Below the pieces are notes generated by a model. It had not been told where the DNA came from. It saw nothing but the letters and a program-made list of their open reading frames with translations, and searched no databases. From Pseudomonadota bacterium (GTDB taxonomy: Bacteria; Pseudomonadota; Gammaproteobacteria; Burkholderiales; Burkholderiaceae_C): a DNA stretch of 64,000 nucleotides. The stretch is taken from contig JAKARB010000011.1 in NCBI GenBank assembly GCA_021819435.1, forward strand, positions 1 through 64,000, written 5' to 3'. The translations under genes were made by a program, and so were the position numbers. The first letter of the stretch is position 1; each line of letters opens with the position of its first letter. Shown in pieces: positions 7,197 to 15,708 of the stretch.

Positions 7197-8477
7197 CTAC
7201 CAGTCAACTCTGGGGAAGCTGAGCAGCATCAAGTTGCGATAAAGCTCGAGCTCCTTACCCATCGGCTGAGCGCTAACGAATCCACCAGTGAAATGGAGAT
7301 GCAACACGGTTCCGTCTTCACTGGCAGCGGCGTATGGATCGCCACATAAATGAACTCCAACGAGCCCAGCGCCCGGCTTAAGACCCTGTTGCCTTTTCTT
7401 AATTTCAGGAATTATCTGACCGCTATTCAGCAGGTTCATCACCGCCTCCCGGGTGTTGCCCATGGCCGCTGAAGCGCCTACAAGTTGAATCCACAGAACT
7501 GCTCGCTTGTCTTGTGGCAACTGCTCCCCTACTGCCGCCTTCATAACACGCCCGACTGCCTCCGGGAGACGCCACTCCAAATTGGTGCCTATTTCAACAT
7601 AAATAGGCTGCTCACCTTCCGGACCAAACAAGTATGAAACAAATCGGTCAGCCCTCCTGTCACCGCCGGCAATAGCTTGGCCCGCCTCAACGGAGCCATC
7701 GTAATCAGAGGCATTGACCGTGATATCCAGCAACTGACCCCGAGCCTGCGGGCAATCATGCTTCAGTGCATTAGAAAGCAACCGCGCCTCATCCATCAGC
7801 GCCTTGTGTGTCGGGGCACGTCTGCCAATAAAATCCACCTCAACCTTGCACCCTTTCCAACCAGGGAATCGCCCCTTGATTGCCTCCATCACGATAATCG
7901 CTGCGCGCCCCATCCATTCTCCATCAAATGGATATCCCGAAGTGTATTCAACTGTCTTCACCTCCACGCAGTAGTCAATCCACAGCTTCCTCACATCATA
8001 GTCATAGCCCTTCCCACCCCTCTCCGCCAGGTCCACTGCTTCCACTGCACTACCTATAGAGGCGTATAGAAATCCAACCATCAACTCAAAGTACTGTGAT
8101 GCGAAATCTCGACCCGTCTGAAGGCCGCCTTTGAGCCAACCCAGCAACTTTTCCCGCTCCGGAGCCGAGGCCGAATCCCACAAGCTCACCCAATAATGGG
8201 CATAGTACAAAAAATGAGCATGATAGACATCCCACGAGGGCCGCTCCCCCGTGGAAAAGAAATACGCCATCTCATGCCATATTGAAGTATGCGGATGCAG
8301 CGAAGCCATCACCCGCTGGCGACCCTCAATTTGCGGAAGCTTTTCATCAGCCAGTCGTTTGATCCTATCGAAAGATGCGGACTCCTCAACGACCACCCGA
8401 AAGCGCCGCAAACTCTGCACGAGCTCATCCACACGCAAATTTGCATGATTACCCGATGGAATCTGAAGAACCGCCAT
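7197..8477 (-). CDS. Prophage cargo gene with PD-(D/E)XK nuclease-like motif
   Basis: 426 aa, family not recognised. Residues 128-176 carry the order seen in restriction-endonuclease-like folds: a helix with E131 (YFELMVGFLYAS), then GYDYDV with D159/D161, a short strand, then VEVKT with E172 and K174. The N-terminal 125 residues are helical with many aromatics; the C-terminal 200 form a separate mixed domain. It lies between the late terminator and the integrase, opposite to the virion genes, the usual place for lysogenic-conversion or anti-phage genes. One sampled 60-base stretch is 53% G+C against 67% in a stretch of the integrase. It has a good Shine-Dalgarno (GAGGTG), and a terminator-like hairpin ends 16 bases before the start codon. 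The nuclease call is inference. Confidence 0.62.
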   Translation of the reverse strand: MAVLQIPSGNHANLRVDELVQSLRRFRVVVEESASFDRIKRLADEKLPQIEGRQRVMASLHPHTSIWHEMAYFFSTGERPSWDVYHAHFLYYAHYWVSLWDSASAPEREKLLGWLKGGLQTGRDFASQYFELMVGFLYASIGSAVEAVDLAERGGKGYDYDVRKLWIDYCVEVKTVEYTSGYPFDGEWMGRAAIIVMEAIKGRFPGWKGCKVEVDFIGRRAPTHKALMDEARLLSNALKHDCPQARGQLLDITVNASDYDGSVEAGQAIAGGDRRADRFVSYLFGPEGEQPIYVEIGTNLEWRLPEAVGRVMKAAVGEQLPQDKRAVLWIQLVGASAAMGNTREAVMNLLNSGQIIPEIKKRQQGLKPGAGLVGVHLCGDPYAAASEDGTVLHLHFTGGFVSAQPMGKELELYRNLMLLSFPRVDW

Positions 8478-8493
8478 ACTTAGTCACCTCAAC

Positions 8494-8522
8494 AAAAAAG
8501 GGTAGTCATGCCTTCACTACCC
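8494..8522 (-). terminator. Terminator after the integrase, or attenuator of the cargo gene
   Basis: On the minus strand a 7-bp stem (GGGTAGT with ACTACCC) is followed by six T residues. It lies about 107 bases after the integrase stop and 16 bases before the cargo gene's ATG, so it could end integrase transcripts or limit transcription into the cargo gene. Confidence 0.75.
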
Positions 8523-8628
8523 TCGTGCGCGCAACTGCCAAGTCTCACATGACCAGCCGGAGACGAAGCGAAGAGGCGCGGCGCCTTAACTCTACCCTTG
8601 GATACTGAGCTACAACGCCTACGCACTA

Positions 8629-10389
8629 TCAGGAGCCACTGGAGCGATAGACCCTCGGTAGCTGCACCTCGGGATACGCCAGCTTGGCCTGCTGCGCCCT
8701 CAGCTCCTGCATGTGCTTGTACGTGCGCGCGCTGCCTCGCCCTGCCGATGAGTGCCCCGTCAGGTAGTCGGCCACGCTGTCAGGTACGCCCGCGTCAGTC
8801 AGCCGCGTAGAGGCCGTGTGCCGGAAGGCGTGGAAGTCCACCCAGCGCGTGGTGATCCCCTGATCCCGCCTGTAGATCAGGAACCAATCGGAGAAGTACT
8901 CACCAGCAGGCCGACCTGGCGCCCGCTGCACTTGCGGGAACAGCACCTTGTGGCCCGCCTTGCGCATGTCCCGCCAGTAGTCATCGAACCCCAGGCGGAT
9001 CAGCTCGGGATGGACCGGAATGCGCCGCTTGGACACAGCGGTCTTCGTGCTGGTCTCATCGGTTCCGTCCTCCTCCTCGCCACGCTCGGACGTGATGAAC
9101 AGCGCCAGTCCTTCCCCATCGGCTTCGATGTCCGCCGTGCGAAGCTGGCACAGCTCAGACTGGCGTGCGCCCGTGAACAGCCCAAGGAGCGGGACCCAAT
9201 AAGCGGCAGCACCGCCAGCAGAAGGCAGCGAGGGCAGCTCGAAGGCCTTGAACAGCTCAGAGTCAAAGAGCTTCACGAGGTCCTCAGCACGCCAAGGCTT
9301 GCGCGCGTTGACCTTGCGGACCTTGACCCGCCAGGCAAGCCACGGGTTCTCAGGCAACCACCCCAGGCCGCCCTGCTTGGTTGCCCGGTTGAGCAGCGAC
9401 TTGACCGCCTCCAAGTGATCCTTGGCCGTCTTCTCCGCCTTGCACTTCGTCAACAGCCAACCAGCGAACTCAGACCCCATCTCGGGCGTCAGGGTCTCAA
9501 TGGACGCGTCCTCGGTGAACTGCTCATAGAAGCGAACGGCAACCTCCTTCTTGCGGATCGTCGCTGCGCTGGGGTTGTCGCCGCTGGTCTTCCACTTGTC
9601 GAAGACATCCCGCAGCTTGTGCCGCGCGGAGGGCTTGGACAGGCCGCCAGGAAGCCCACCAGCGGGCGCCAGGATGGGCGCAGGGGTCGGGATGGCCTCG
9701 CCCCGGTCACGCGCCCCTCGGTCCTTCCATGCCCTGCGGTAGTGCTCCAGGGAGAGCCTGAGTGCAGCCCGGCCCGCATCGGTGGACCAATCCACAGCCA
9801 GGCCCATCCTGCGTGCCACACGGTCCGCCACGGGCTGCACAACAGACAACCTGCGGCGGGCCAAGTCGAGGGCCACATGGCCTTCCTTCAGCGCGTTCAA
9901 GTCGGCCAGGACCGTAGCCTCCTCATCGGACATGCCATCCATGGATGCCCCTTGAGCAGCGCGGGACGGCTTCTTACCGCCGATGGAGAGCATGGCACCC
10001 ACCACCGCCGAGACAGGTGAGGTCTCGGCCAGTTCCTGAAGTGCCGTCAGCACCTCGGGCGCCTCTCGTGCTGTGTCGTCCTCGCGCAGGCCTTCGGCGT
10101 AGACCCCCTGCGCAACAACCTGGGCCAGCTCGGGCGTGATGTCCTGCAACGGCTGCGCGGCCAGGAGTAGCTCCCGGCGCTTGGCCTCGAACTCCTGCTC
10201 CTTCTCAACGCGGATGCGGTGGGACTCCGCCTTGGCCTCCGTGGCCGAAACCCGGCCCAGGCTGATGCGGAAATCCTTACGCCCGCCGTAGTGCGGCTGC
10301 AAGTCTTGGGGGATGCAGATGCGAACCTGCAGGGAGCGTCCCGAGGGGCGGGACAATCCAATCGGCTTTGCCACTTCGTTTTTCTTCAC
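8629..10389 (-). CDS. int: Phage integrase, tyrosine recombinase
   Basis: A 586-aa site-specific recombinase. The N-terminal 250 residues contain an arm-type/DUF6538-like region (from SLQVRICIPQDL) and a long charged helical part. About 260-360 is the core-binding SAM-like domain. The catalytic domain follows, with R409 (GARQSEL), H520 and R523 (HAFRH), H546 (LTGH) and nucleophile Y557 (RTYKH). All key residues are present, so it should be active. It joins attP and attB and, with an excision factor, reverses the reaction. It lies next to tRNA-Ser, its likely target, reading away from the tRNA. It is longer than lambda integrase, within the range of large proteobacterial phage integrases. Confidence 0.96.
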   Translation of the reverse strand: MKKNEVAKPIGLSRPSGRSLQVRICIPQDLQPHYGGRKDFRISLGRVSATEAKAESHRIRVEKEQEFEAKRRELLLAAQPLQDITPELAQVVAQGVYAEGLREDDTAREAPEVLTALQELAETSPVSAVVGAMLSIGGKKPSRAAQGASMDGMSDEEATVLADLNALKEGHVALDLARRRLSVVQPVADRVARRMGLAVDWSTDAGRAALRLSLEHYRRAWKDRGARDRGEAIPTPAPILAPAGGLPGGLSKPSARHKLRDVFDKWKTSGDNPSAATIRKKEVAVRFYEQFTEDASIETLTPEMGSEFAGWLLTKCKAEKTAKDHLEAVKSLLNRATKQGGLGWLPENPWLAWRVKVRKVNARKPWRAEDLVKLFDSELFKAFELPSLPSAGGAAAYWVPLLGLFTGARQSELCQLRTADIEADGEGLALFITSERGEEEDGTDETSTKTAVSKRRIPVHPELIRLGFDDYWRDMRKAGHKVLFPQVQRAPGRPAGEYFSDWFLIYRRDQGITTRWVDFHAFRHTASTRLTDAGVPDSVADYLTGHSSAGRGSARTYKHMQELRAQQAKLAYPEVQLPRVYRSSGS

Positions 10390-10486
10390 ACGCTGGAAGA
10401 TACCAAAGTGTCACGCTCAACTGTCACAGCCATCGACTCGAAAGGCCCGTCAGCATTGATTCTTCATGCCTGACAAGCACTTGCGA

Positions 10487-10576
10487 TGGCGGGTGCGGTG
10501 AGATTCGAACTCACGGAGGGCGCAAACCCTCGCCGGTTTTCAAGACCGGTGCCTTAAACCGCTCGGCCACACACCC
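10487..10576 (-). tRNA. tRNA-Ser (anticodon UGA)
   Basis: A 90-base class II tRNA with encoded CCA. Acceptor stem GGGTGTG pairs with CGCACCC. The anticodon loop CTTGAAA in a CCGGT/ACCGG stem gives UGA. The long variable arm and T-loop GTTCGAATC are present. Its 3' end faces the prophage integrase, so it is the probable bacterial attachment site, kept intact by the phage copy of its 3' part. Confidence 0.97.
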
Positions 10577-10607
10577 TTGGAGTTGCGCATTGTAGTGCCT
10601 GACGGCA

Positions 10608-11435
10608 TCAAGCCTGGCCGGGCTTTTGCGCCTGCTCGCATGTCACCTGCACAATCTCGCGCCGGCCACCGTCCACCCGCACGGCGGTGAGGCGCCCACC
10701 CCACACGCAACCGGTGTCGAGCGACAACAGGTCGGGCCGGTCAATGAGGCCCAGCGTCGACCAATGCCCGAACGCCACCGGCGTGCCCTGCGTGCCGCGC
10801 CCAGGCACCTCGAACCACGGCATGAAGCCCTCGGGCGCGCCGCCAGCGCCTTCCTTGGTCGCGAACTCCATCGTGCCGTCGGCGGAACAAAAGCGCAGGC
10901 GCGTGAGCGCGTTGACAGCGCAGCGCCAGCGGCTCACCCCGGTAAGAGCGTCATCCCAGCGGGCTGGCTCGTTGCCGTACATCTGCGTGAGGAAGTCGCC
11001 CAGGTCGGGGCTGCGCAACATGACCTCAACTTCGCGGGCCAGCGCCACGGTGCGGGCGGCGTCCCACTGCGGCAGCACCCCAGCGTGCACCATCAGCCAG
11101 CCGGCATCCCACACGGCCAGGCGCTGTTGGCGCAGCCAGTTCAGCCAGTCATCGCGGTCTGGCGCTTGCAGGATGGCATCGAGCGTGTCGCTGCGGTGCG
11201 GCTTGCGCACCCCATGCGCGATGGCCAGCAGATGCAAGTCGTGGTTGCCCAGCAGGCAAATGGCCGCGCTCTCCAGCGCCCTCAGGCGCCTGAGCACGCC
11301 CAGCGAATCGGGCCCGCGGTTGACCAGGTCGCCCAGCAAGAAAAGCCGGTCCCGCGAGGGAGAAAAGTCGAGTGTCCGCAGCAGCCGCTCCAGCGGGTCG
11401 CAGCAGCCCTGCAAGTCGCCAACAAGGTAGTCCAT
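10608..11435 (-). CDS. apaH: Symmetrical bis(5'-nucleosyl)-tetraphosphatase ApaH
   Basis: A 275-aa cytosolic metallophosphatase that splits Ap4A into two ADP, and in other bacteria also removes Np4-type RNA caps. The calcineurin-like metal motifs are all visible: GDLQG (6-10), GDLVNRGPDS (35-44), GNHDLH (63-68), and a later VHAG. Length matches E. coli ApaH (280 aa). It is transcribed away from the CNNM gene, 63 bases from that start. Its downstream neighbour is tRNA-Ser. Here it is separate from the ksgA/pdxA cluster it joins in enterics. Confidence 0.96.
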   Translation of the reverse strand: MDYLVGDLQGCCDPLERLLRTLDFSPSRDRLFLLGDLVNRGPDSLGVLRRLRALESAAICLLGNHDLHLLAIAHGVRKPHRSDTLDAILQAPDRDDWLNWLRQQRLAVWDAGWLMVHAGVLPQWDAARTVALAREVEVMLRSPDLGDFLTQMYGNEPARWDDALTGVSRWRCAVNALTRLRFCSADGTMEFATKEGAGGAPEGFMPWFEVPGRGTQGTPVAFGHWSTLGLIDRPDLLSLDTGCVWGGRLTAVRVDGGRREIVQVTCEQAQKPGQA

Positions 11436-11498
11436 GGCCCGGATTCTGCTACGCTTACCGTCCCTTCACAGATGGCCCGGCCAAGCCCGGAGCCTTTC

Positions 11499-12791
11499 AT
11501 GGACCTTGCGCTGCTGATCTTCCTCATCCTGCTCAACGGCCTGTTCGCCATGTCCGAAATGGCATTGGCCGCCAGCCGCAAGGCGAGGCTTCAGGTCATG
11601 GCGGAAACCGGCGACGCCGGCGCCGTGGCCGCGATTGACCTGCACGACAACCCCACGCAGTTCCTGTCGACGGTCCAGATCGGCATCACGTCCATCGGCG
11701 TGCTCAACGGCATCGTGGGTGACGCAGCGTTCTCCAGCCCGCTGGCGCAATGGCTCATCACGCACTTCCCGATCAGCGAAGGCATCGCGGCGATCTCGGC
11801 CACCGCGCTGGTGGTGATCATCATCACCTTCGTGACCATCATCTTCGGTGAGCTGGTGCCCAAGCGCGTGGGCCAGATGTACCCCGAGTCCGTGGCGCGC
11901 GTGATGGCGCAGCCCATGAAGCTGATCTCCACCCTGACCAAGCCTTTCGTGCACCTGCTCTCGGTGGCCACCGAAGGCGTGCTCAAACTGCTCGGCATCA
12001 AGGACAACGGTGGCCGCAGCGTGACGGAAGAAGAGATCGCCGCTCAGCTCGAAGAGGGCTTGGACGCAGGCGTGATCGAAGCGCACGAGCACCAGATGGT
12101 GCGCAACGTGTTCCGCCTCGATGAGCGCCAGGTCGGCTCGATGATGATCCCGCGCAGCGACATCGCCTGGCTTGACGTCGAAGCGCCGATGGCAGAGAAC
12201 ATCGCCACCATCGCGCAGCACGGCTACTCGCGTTACCCGGTCTGCCGTGGCGGCCTCGATGACGTGGTGGGCGTGGTCACTGCCCAGCAACTGCTGCATC
12301 AACTCACCGAGCAGCAAAGCCATGACCTGAGCCAGAACCTGCTGCCAGCCGTGTTCGTGCCAGAAACGCTCTCGGGCATGGAGTTGCTTGAGCACTTCAG
12401 GGCCTCGGACACGCAAATGGTCTTCGTCGTCGACGAATACGGCGAGGTGCAAGGCGTCATCACACTGCGCGACGTGCTGGAAGCCATCACCGGCGAGTTC
12501 ACGACAGCAGAGCCAGACGACGCCTGGGCCGTTCAGCGCGAGGATGGCTCGTGGCTGATCGATGGCCTGATCCCCGCGCCCGAGTTGAAGGACCGCCTGG
12601 AACTCAAGAACCTGCCCGACGAAGACCGCGGCCGCTACAACACGCTGGCCGGCCTCGTCATGTTGTTGCTTGGCCGCCTGCCCCGCGTGACCGACACCGT
12701 CGAGTGGAGCGACTGGCGCTTCGAGGTCGTTGACATGGATGGCAAGCGCATCGACAAGGTGCTGGCCACGCGGCTGAATCAAGAAGACTGA
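11499..12791 (+). CDS. CNNM/CorC-family (HlyC-type) membrane protein with CBS pair
   Basis: 430 aa. The N-terminal DUF21/CNNM domain (about 1-180) has several membrane helices, beginning MDLALLIFLILLNGLFA. A CBS pair (about 205-330) and a CorC_HlyC FAD-like C-terminal domain (about 345-425) follow. The family is linked to Mg2+ or cobalt efflux; the older 'hemolysin' name is probably misleading. The ATG at 11499 is chosen because it begins the conserved membrane domain. An in-frame ATG lies 27 bases upstream, and the frame stays open for about 870 bases across apaH, which is antisense coincidence. Convergent with comEC, 19 bases apart. Confidence 0.93.
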   Translation: MDLALLIFLILLNGLFAMSEMALAASRKARLQVMAETGDAGAVAAIDLHDNPTQFLSTVQIGITSIGVLNGIVGDAAFSSPLAQWLITHFPISEGIAAISATALVVIIITFVTIIFGELVPKRVGQMYPESVARVMAQPMKLISTLTKPFVHLLSVATEGVLKLLGIKDNGGRSVTEEEIAAQLEEGLDAGVIEAHEHQMVRNVFRLDERQVGSMMIPRSDIAWLDVEAPMAENIATIAQHGYSRYPVCRGGLDDVVGVVTAQQLLHQLTEQQSHDLSQNLLPAVFVPETLSGMELLEHFRASDTQMVFVVDEYGEVQGVITLRDVLEAITGEFTTAEPDDAWAVQREDGSWLIDGLIPAPELKDRLELKNLPDEDRGRYNTLAGLVMLLLGRLPRVTDTVEWSDWRFEVVDMDGKRIDKVLATRLNQED

Positions 12792-12810
12792 GTCACGCGC
12801 CCCGGACGGA

Positions 12811-15573
12811 TCACCGCTGCCAATGATGGGTGCGTGTCGCCCGCCAGCAAAGGCCCAGCACGGGTTGCGCGCGGGCATCTTTCGAGGCGTTTGAATGATC
12901 GATCCGCTGGATGTTCAAAGGCTCGTTGTCTGAGGCGGACATCGCGAGCCCATGCACGGCCTCGCCGCTCTGCCAAACGAACGCACCGCAGGCCGGGGTG
13001 GTGACCACCGGGATGCCGGCCTGCTCGTAACGGCGCATGACCGCCGTGCTGGGGTGACCGTAGGCGTTGCGCTCACCGACCTGCACCACCGCTTGCCGTG
13101 GTGCCACCGCGCTCAGCCATGCCGGCGTTGACGAGGTTCGGCTGCCATGGTGCGGCACCAGCATCACCGTGCTGTGCAGCTGAGAAGCCGGCCACCGGCT
13201 CAGCATGGCCCGCTCTTGCTCGGCTTCGATGTCGGCGGTCAGCAGTAGCCTGATGGGCGCCGATGCCAACGGCCCCGTCGCCTCCACTTGCAAAACGCAT
13301 GAGTGCGCGTTGTCGGAGGCTTTCGCCGCCACCGGGCCTGGGTGCAGCATCCTGAAGACGACGCCGTCCCAGGCCCACGTGAGCCCAGCCTCGCAAGCAC
13401 GGTGTGCGACGGGGTAACGCCGCAAAGGGTGATCTGCATCGAAGGGCGTCATCAACTGCCCCACCTCGATGCCTTCCAGCAGGCTGCGCGCGCCGCCGCT
13501 GTGATCGGCGTCGTCGTGGCTGATCACGAGCGCATCCAGCCGGCGCACCTCCAGCGATTGCAGCATCGGCGCCAGCACGCGCTCGACCAGATCGCTGCCA
13601 TCCGGGCGCAGTGGGCCAGCGTCGAACAACAATGTGTGAGAAGACGTGCGCACCAGCGTCGCACCGCCCTGCCCCACATCCACCACAACGATAGAAAACT
13701 GCCCAGGCAGTGGCCGAGGCAGCAGGTGCCAGGCATCTGGCAAGCGGAAAAAAGGCAACAGGAAGGGCACGGCCAGCACACGCCATTGCCAGCGCCCCGG
13801 CAACGCCAGCACGAAGGCCGCCGCGATGCCGCTTGCCGCCACCCAGCCGGGCAAGGCAGGCACCGTCCACACCGCGCCGGGGGCCTGGGCGCTCAAGGTC
13901 AATGCCCACCACGTCGCTTGCAAGCCCCAGGCCGCAGCGTCCCAGCAAATCGGCAATAACACACCAGCCAGCGCCAGCGGCGTGAACACCAGGGTGAACA
14001 ACGGCACGGCCAGCACGTTGACCCCGATCCCGACGAGGGAGACCTGCTGGAAGCACACCAAGGTGAGCGGCGCGAGCGCCACGGCCACCAGCCGTTGGGT
14101 CTGCAACAGCTCGATGCCGGCTTCGCGCAAGCGTCCGAGCCAGCGGCTTCCACCCCAGCCATTGGCCCACTCGTCGACAGCCGCCTCGGGCACGCGCACG
14201 CCTGACGCGAGCAGCACCCCCACCGCCACGAAAGACAACCAGAAGCCTGGCTGGGCCAGCGCCCACGGGTCGGCAAGCGACACCAGCGCCGCGCCGGGCA
14301 ACCACAGCAGCGGCCACGGCCAGCGCCGCCCCACCGCACCCAGCACGGTGGCGAAAGCCATCATCCACACCGTTCGCTGCGCCGGCACGCCCCAGCCCGC
14401 AGCCACCGCGTACAGCGTCGACACGGCAAGCGCCACCCACGCCGCCACCGTGTGGGCAGGCAGCAGGCGCGCGAGGCCAGGCAAGCGCCCCCAGGTCGAA
14501 CGCACCAGCCAGGCCGCCAGCACACCCAGCATGGCCACGTGCGTGCCGCTGATGCTGACCAGGTGAGCGGTGCCTGTGCGCTGCAGCACGGCCCAATCGG
14601 CTCGACTGATCGCAGCCTGGTCACCCACCGAAAGCCCCGCGATCACGCCGGCCGCGCGGGCGTCGGGCACCCGTTCGAGGATGCGGTCGCGCACCCGCTG
14701 CCGCCAGGCGTCGATGGCATCGACACGGCCCTGCAACCAGCCTGTGCTTGGCCGCGACTCCGAGGATGGCAGGTGCTCAATCGAGATGACACGGCCGACC
14801 GCGCGCACACCGCGCCCGAAACGCCCCAGGCTGCCGTCGCCCACGCCTGGGTTGACGCGGTCGTCAGGGGTGCGCAAGCGCATGGTCACGCGCCACGGCT
14901 CGCCAGGGCGAGGCATTCGCTCTGCGGAAGGTTGTTCCCACGAGAGCAGAACGCGCTCAGGCCAAGCCGCGCCTGGAGGCCGAAACGTGGGCGGGAGCCA
15001 GCGCAGGATGCGCGCCTCGGCCTGCCAGCGGACGATCACGCCGTCCACAGCCAGTGGCTCGGTCGAGGCGCCCACCGGTCCAGCCTCTGCCTCGGAGCGG
15101 ACAGGCTGCTGCCCAGGGAGAAGCCCATCCGGGCGGCCATTCGGACGCAAATCCGGGCGTCCCCCAGGGCGCCCTCGCTGGCGCGGGCTGGACGGCGGCA
15201 GCAACGAGCGCTGCGGCAGCCCCACCCAGCGCACGTCGGCGTGCACCACCTGATCGGACATGTCAGCAGGCCAGCCCTGCTCCAGGCGCTCCAGGGCACG
15301 CCAGCCGGTCAGCCCCCATGCCAGACTCGCCAGGCCAAGCGCGGCGAGGGCATGGCAGGCCACAGGCCCCCGCCAGTCGACACCGGAGGAGACACGAGAT
15401 CCGCCAGCCCTGCCGCGATGGCGCAGCCAATACCGGGCCAACACACCCAGCAGCACACCTCCTGAGCCAAAAGCCAGACCCAGGCCACACGCCGCCCAAG
15501 TGGGAGTTTCCGACATGAGTTGCAGCGCCGTACCCAGCAGCCATGCCAGGCTGGCGCCCAGCCAGGTGTACAT
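12811..15573 (-). CDS. comEC: DNA internalization protein ComEC/Rec2
   Basis: A 920-aa polytopic inner-membrane protein that forms the channel for single-stranded DNA uptake in natural transformation. Order: N-terminal hydrophobic segments and a DUF4131 OB-like region (about 100-310), the Competence domain with many membrane helices (about 330-610), and a C-terminal metallo-beta-lactamase-like domain with SHDDADHSGG (685-694; H686, D688, D690, H691), a possible strand-degrading nuclease. The ATG at 15573 follows a purine-rich leader. A further in-frame ATG lies about 84 bases upstream, and the frame stays open beyond it only because it lies antisense to the next gene. It is a single gene, diverging from the RidA-like gene. 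Its integrity suggests the host can, or recently could, take up DNA. Confidence 0.95.
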   Translation of the reverse strand: MYTWLGASLAWLLGTALQLMSETPTWAACGLGLAFGSGGVLLGVLARYWLRHRGRAGGSRVSSGVDWRGPVACHALAALGLASLAWGLTGWRALERLEQGWPADMSDQVVHADVRWVGLPQRSLLPPSSPRQRGRPGGRPDLRPNGRPDGLLPGQQPVRSEAEAGPVGASTEPLAVDGVIVRWQAEARILRWLPPTFRPPGAAWPERVLLSWEQPSAERMPRPGEPWRVTMRLRTPDDRVNPGVGDGSLGRFGRGVRAVGRVISIEHLPSSESRPSTGWLQGRVDAIDAWRQRVRDRILERVPDARAAGVIAGLSVGDQAAISRADWAVLQRTGTAHLVSISGTHVAMLGVLAAWLVRSTWGRLPGLARLLPAHTVAAWVALAVSTLYAVAAGWGVPAQRTVWMMAFATVLGAVGRRWPWPLLWLPGAALVSLADPWALAQPGFWLSFVAVGVLLASGVRVPEAAVDEWANGWGGSRWLGRLREAGIELLQTQRLVAVALAPLTLVCFQQVSLVGIGVNVLAVPLFTLVFTPLALAGVLLPICWDAAAWGLQATWWALTLSAQAPGAVWTVPALPGWVAASGIAAAFVLALPGRWQWRVLAVPFLLPFFRLPDAWHLLPRPLPGQFSIVVVDVGQGGATLVRTSSHTLLFDAGPLRPDGSDLVERVLAPMLQSLEVRRLDALVISHDDADHSGGARSLLEGIEVGQLMTPFDADHPLRRYPVAHRACEAGLTWAWDGVVFRMLHPGPVAAKASDNAHSCVLQVEATGPLASAPIRLLLTADIEAEQERAMLSRWPASQLHSTVMLVPHHGSRTSSTPAWLSAVAPRQAVVQVGERNAYGHPSTAVMRRYEQAGIPVVTTPACGAFVWQSGEAVHGLAMSASDNEPLNIQRIDHSNASKDARAQPVLGLCWRATRTHHWQR

Positions 15574-15639
15574 GCGGCTGCCCCTTCCCTGTTCCTTGTG
15601 TTTCGGCTCAGTGTAGGATCGGCCGCAACCCGGATGGCC

Positions 15640-15690
15640 ACACACCATCCCCCATGAAAGACGCCCCTTGAAGCGGGGGCCTCCACCTCC
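15640..15690. repeat. REP-like hairpin (GCCCC-TTGA-GGGGGC type)
   Basis: The core GCCCCTTGAAGCGGGGGC between divergent comEC and the RidA-like gene resembles the cores of the elements at 35820 and 39089. Such short G+C-rich hairpins are scattered between genes in Burkholderiales. It is a single imperfect copy. Confidence 0.4.
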
Positions 15691-15708
15691 TTGCCGACGC
15701 AACACCCC

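Larger units (their letters stand above)
1..10486. mobile_element. Right part of a T7-like prophage integrated at tRNA-Ser
   Basis: A compact plus-strand block of phage genes (to 7131) is followed by a minus-strand cargo gene and a minus-strand tyrosine integrase that ends 97 bases from the 3' end of tRNA-Ser(UGA). The virion proteins at 4663 and 5099 resemble T7 gp13 and gp14, so the phage is podovirus-like, yet it carries an integrase. The right boundary is inferred to be the tRNA 3' end. The left boundary, capsid, portal, terminase, polymerase and lysogeny control genes are not in the window. No second copy of the tRNA 3' end was found by eye, so the other attachment site should lie to the left. 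Confidence 0.88.

Noticed and set aside
8045-8060. CACTACCTATAGAGG resembling the candidate phage promoters
   Set aside because: It lies inside the cargo gene on the opposite strand and matches only about 10 of 13 bases; probably chance.
8585-8618. tRNA-like piece on the minus strand (GTAGCTCAGT... with a GAG pairing partner)
   Set aside because: It resembles a D-arm, but the loop is too long and no anticodon arm or GTTC-type T-loop follows, so it is not a tRNA gene.
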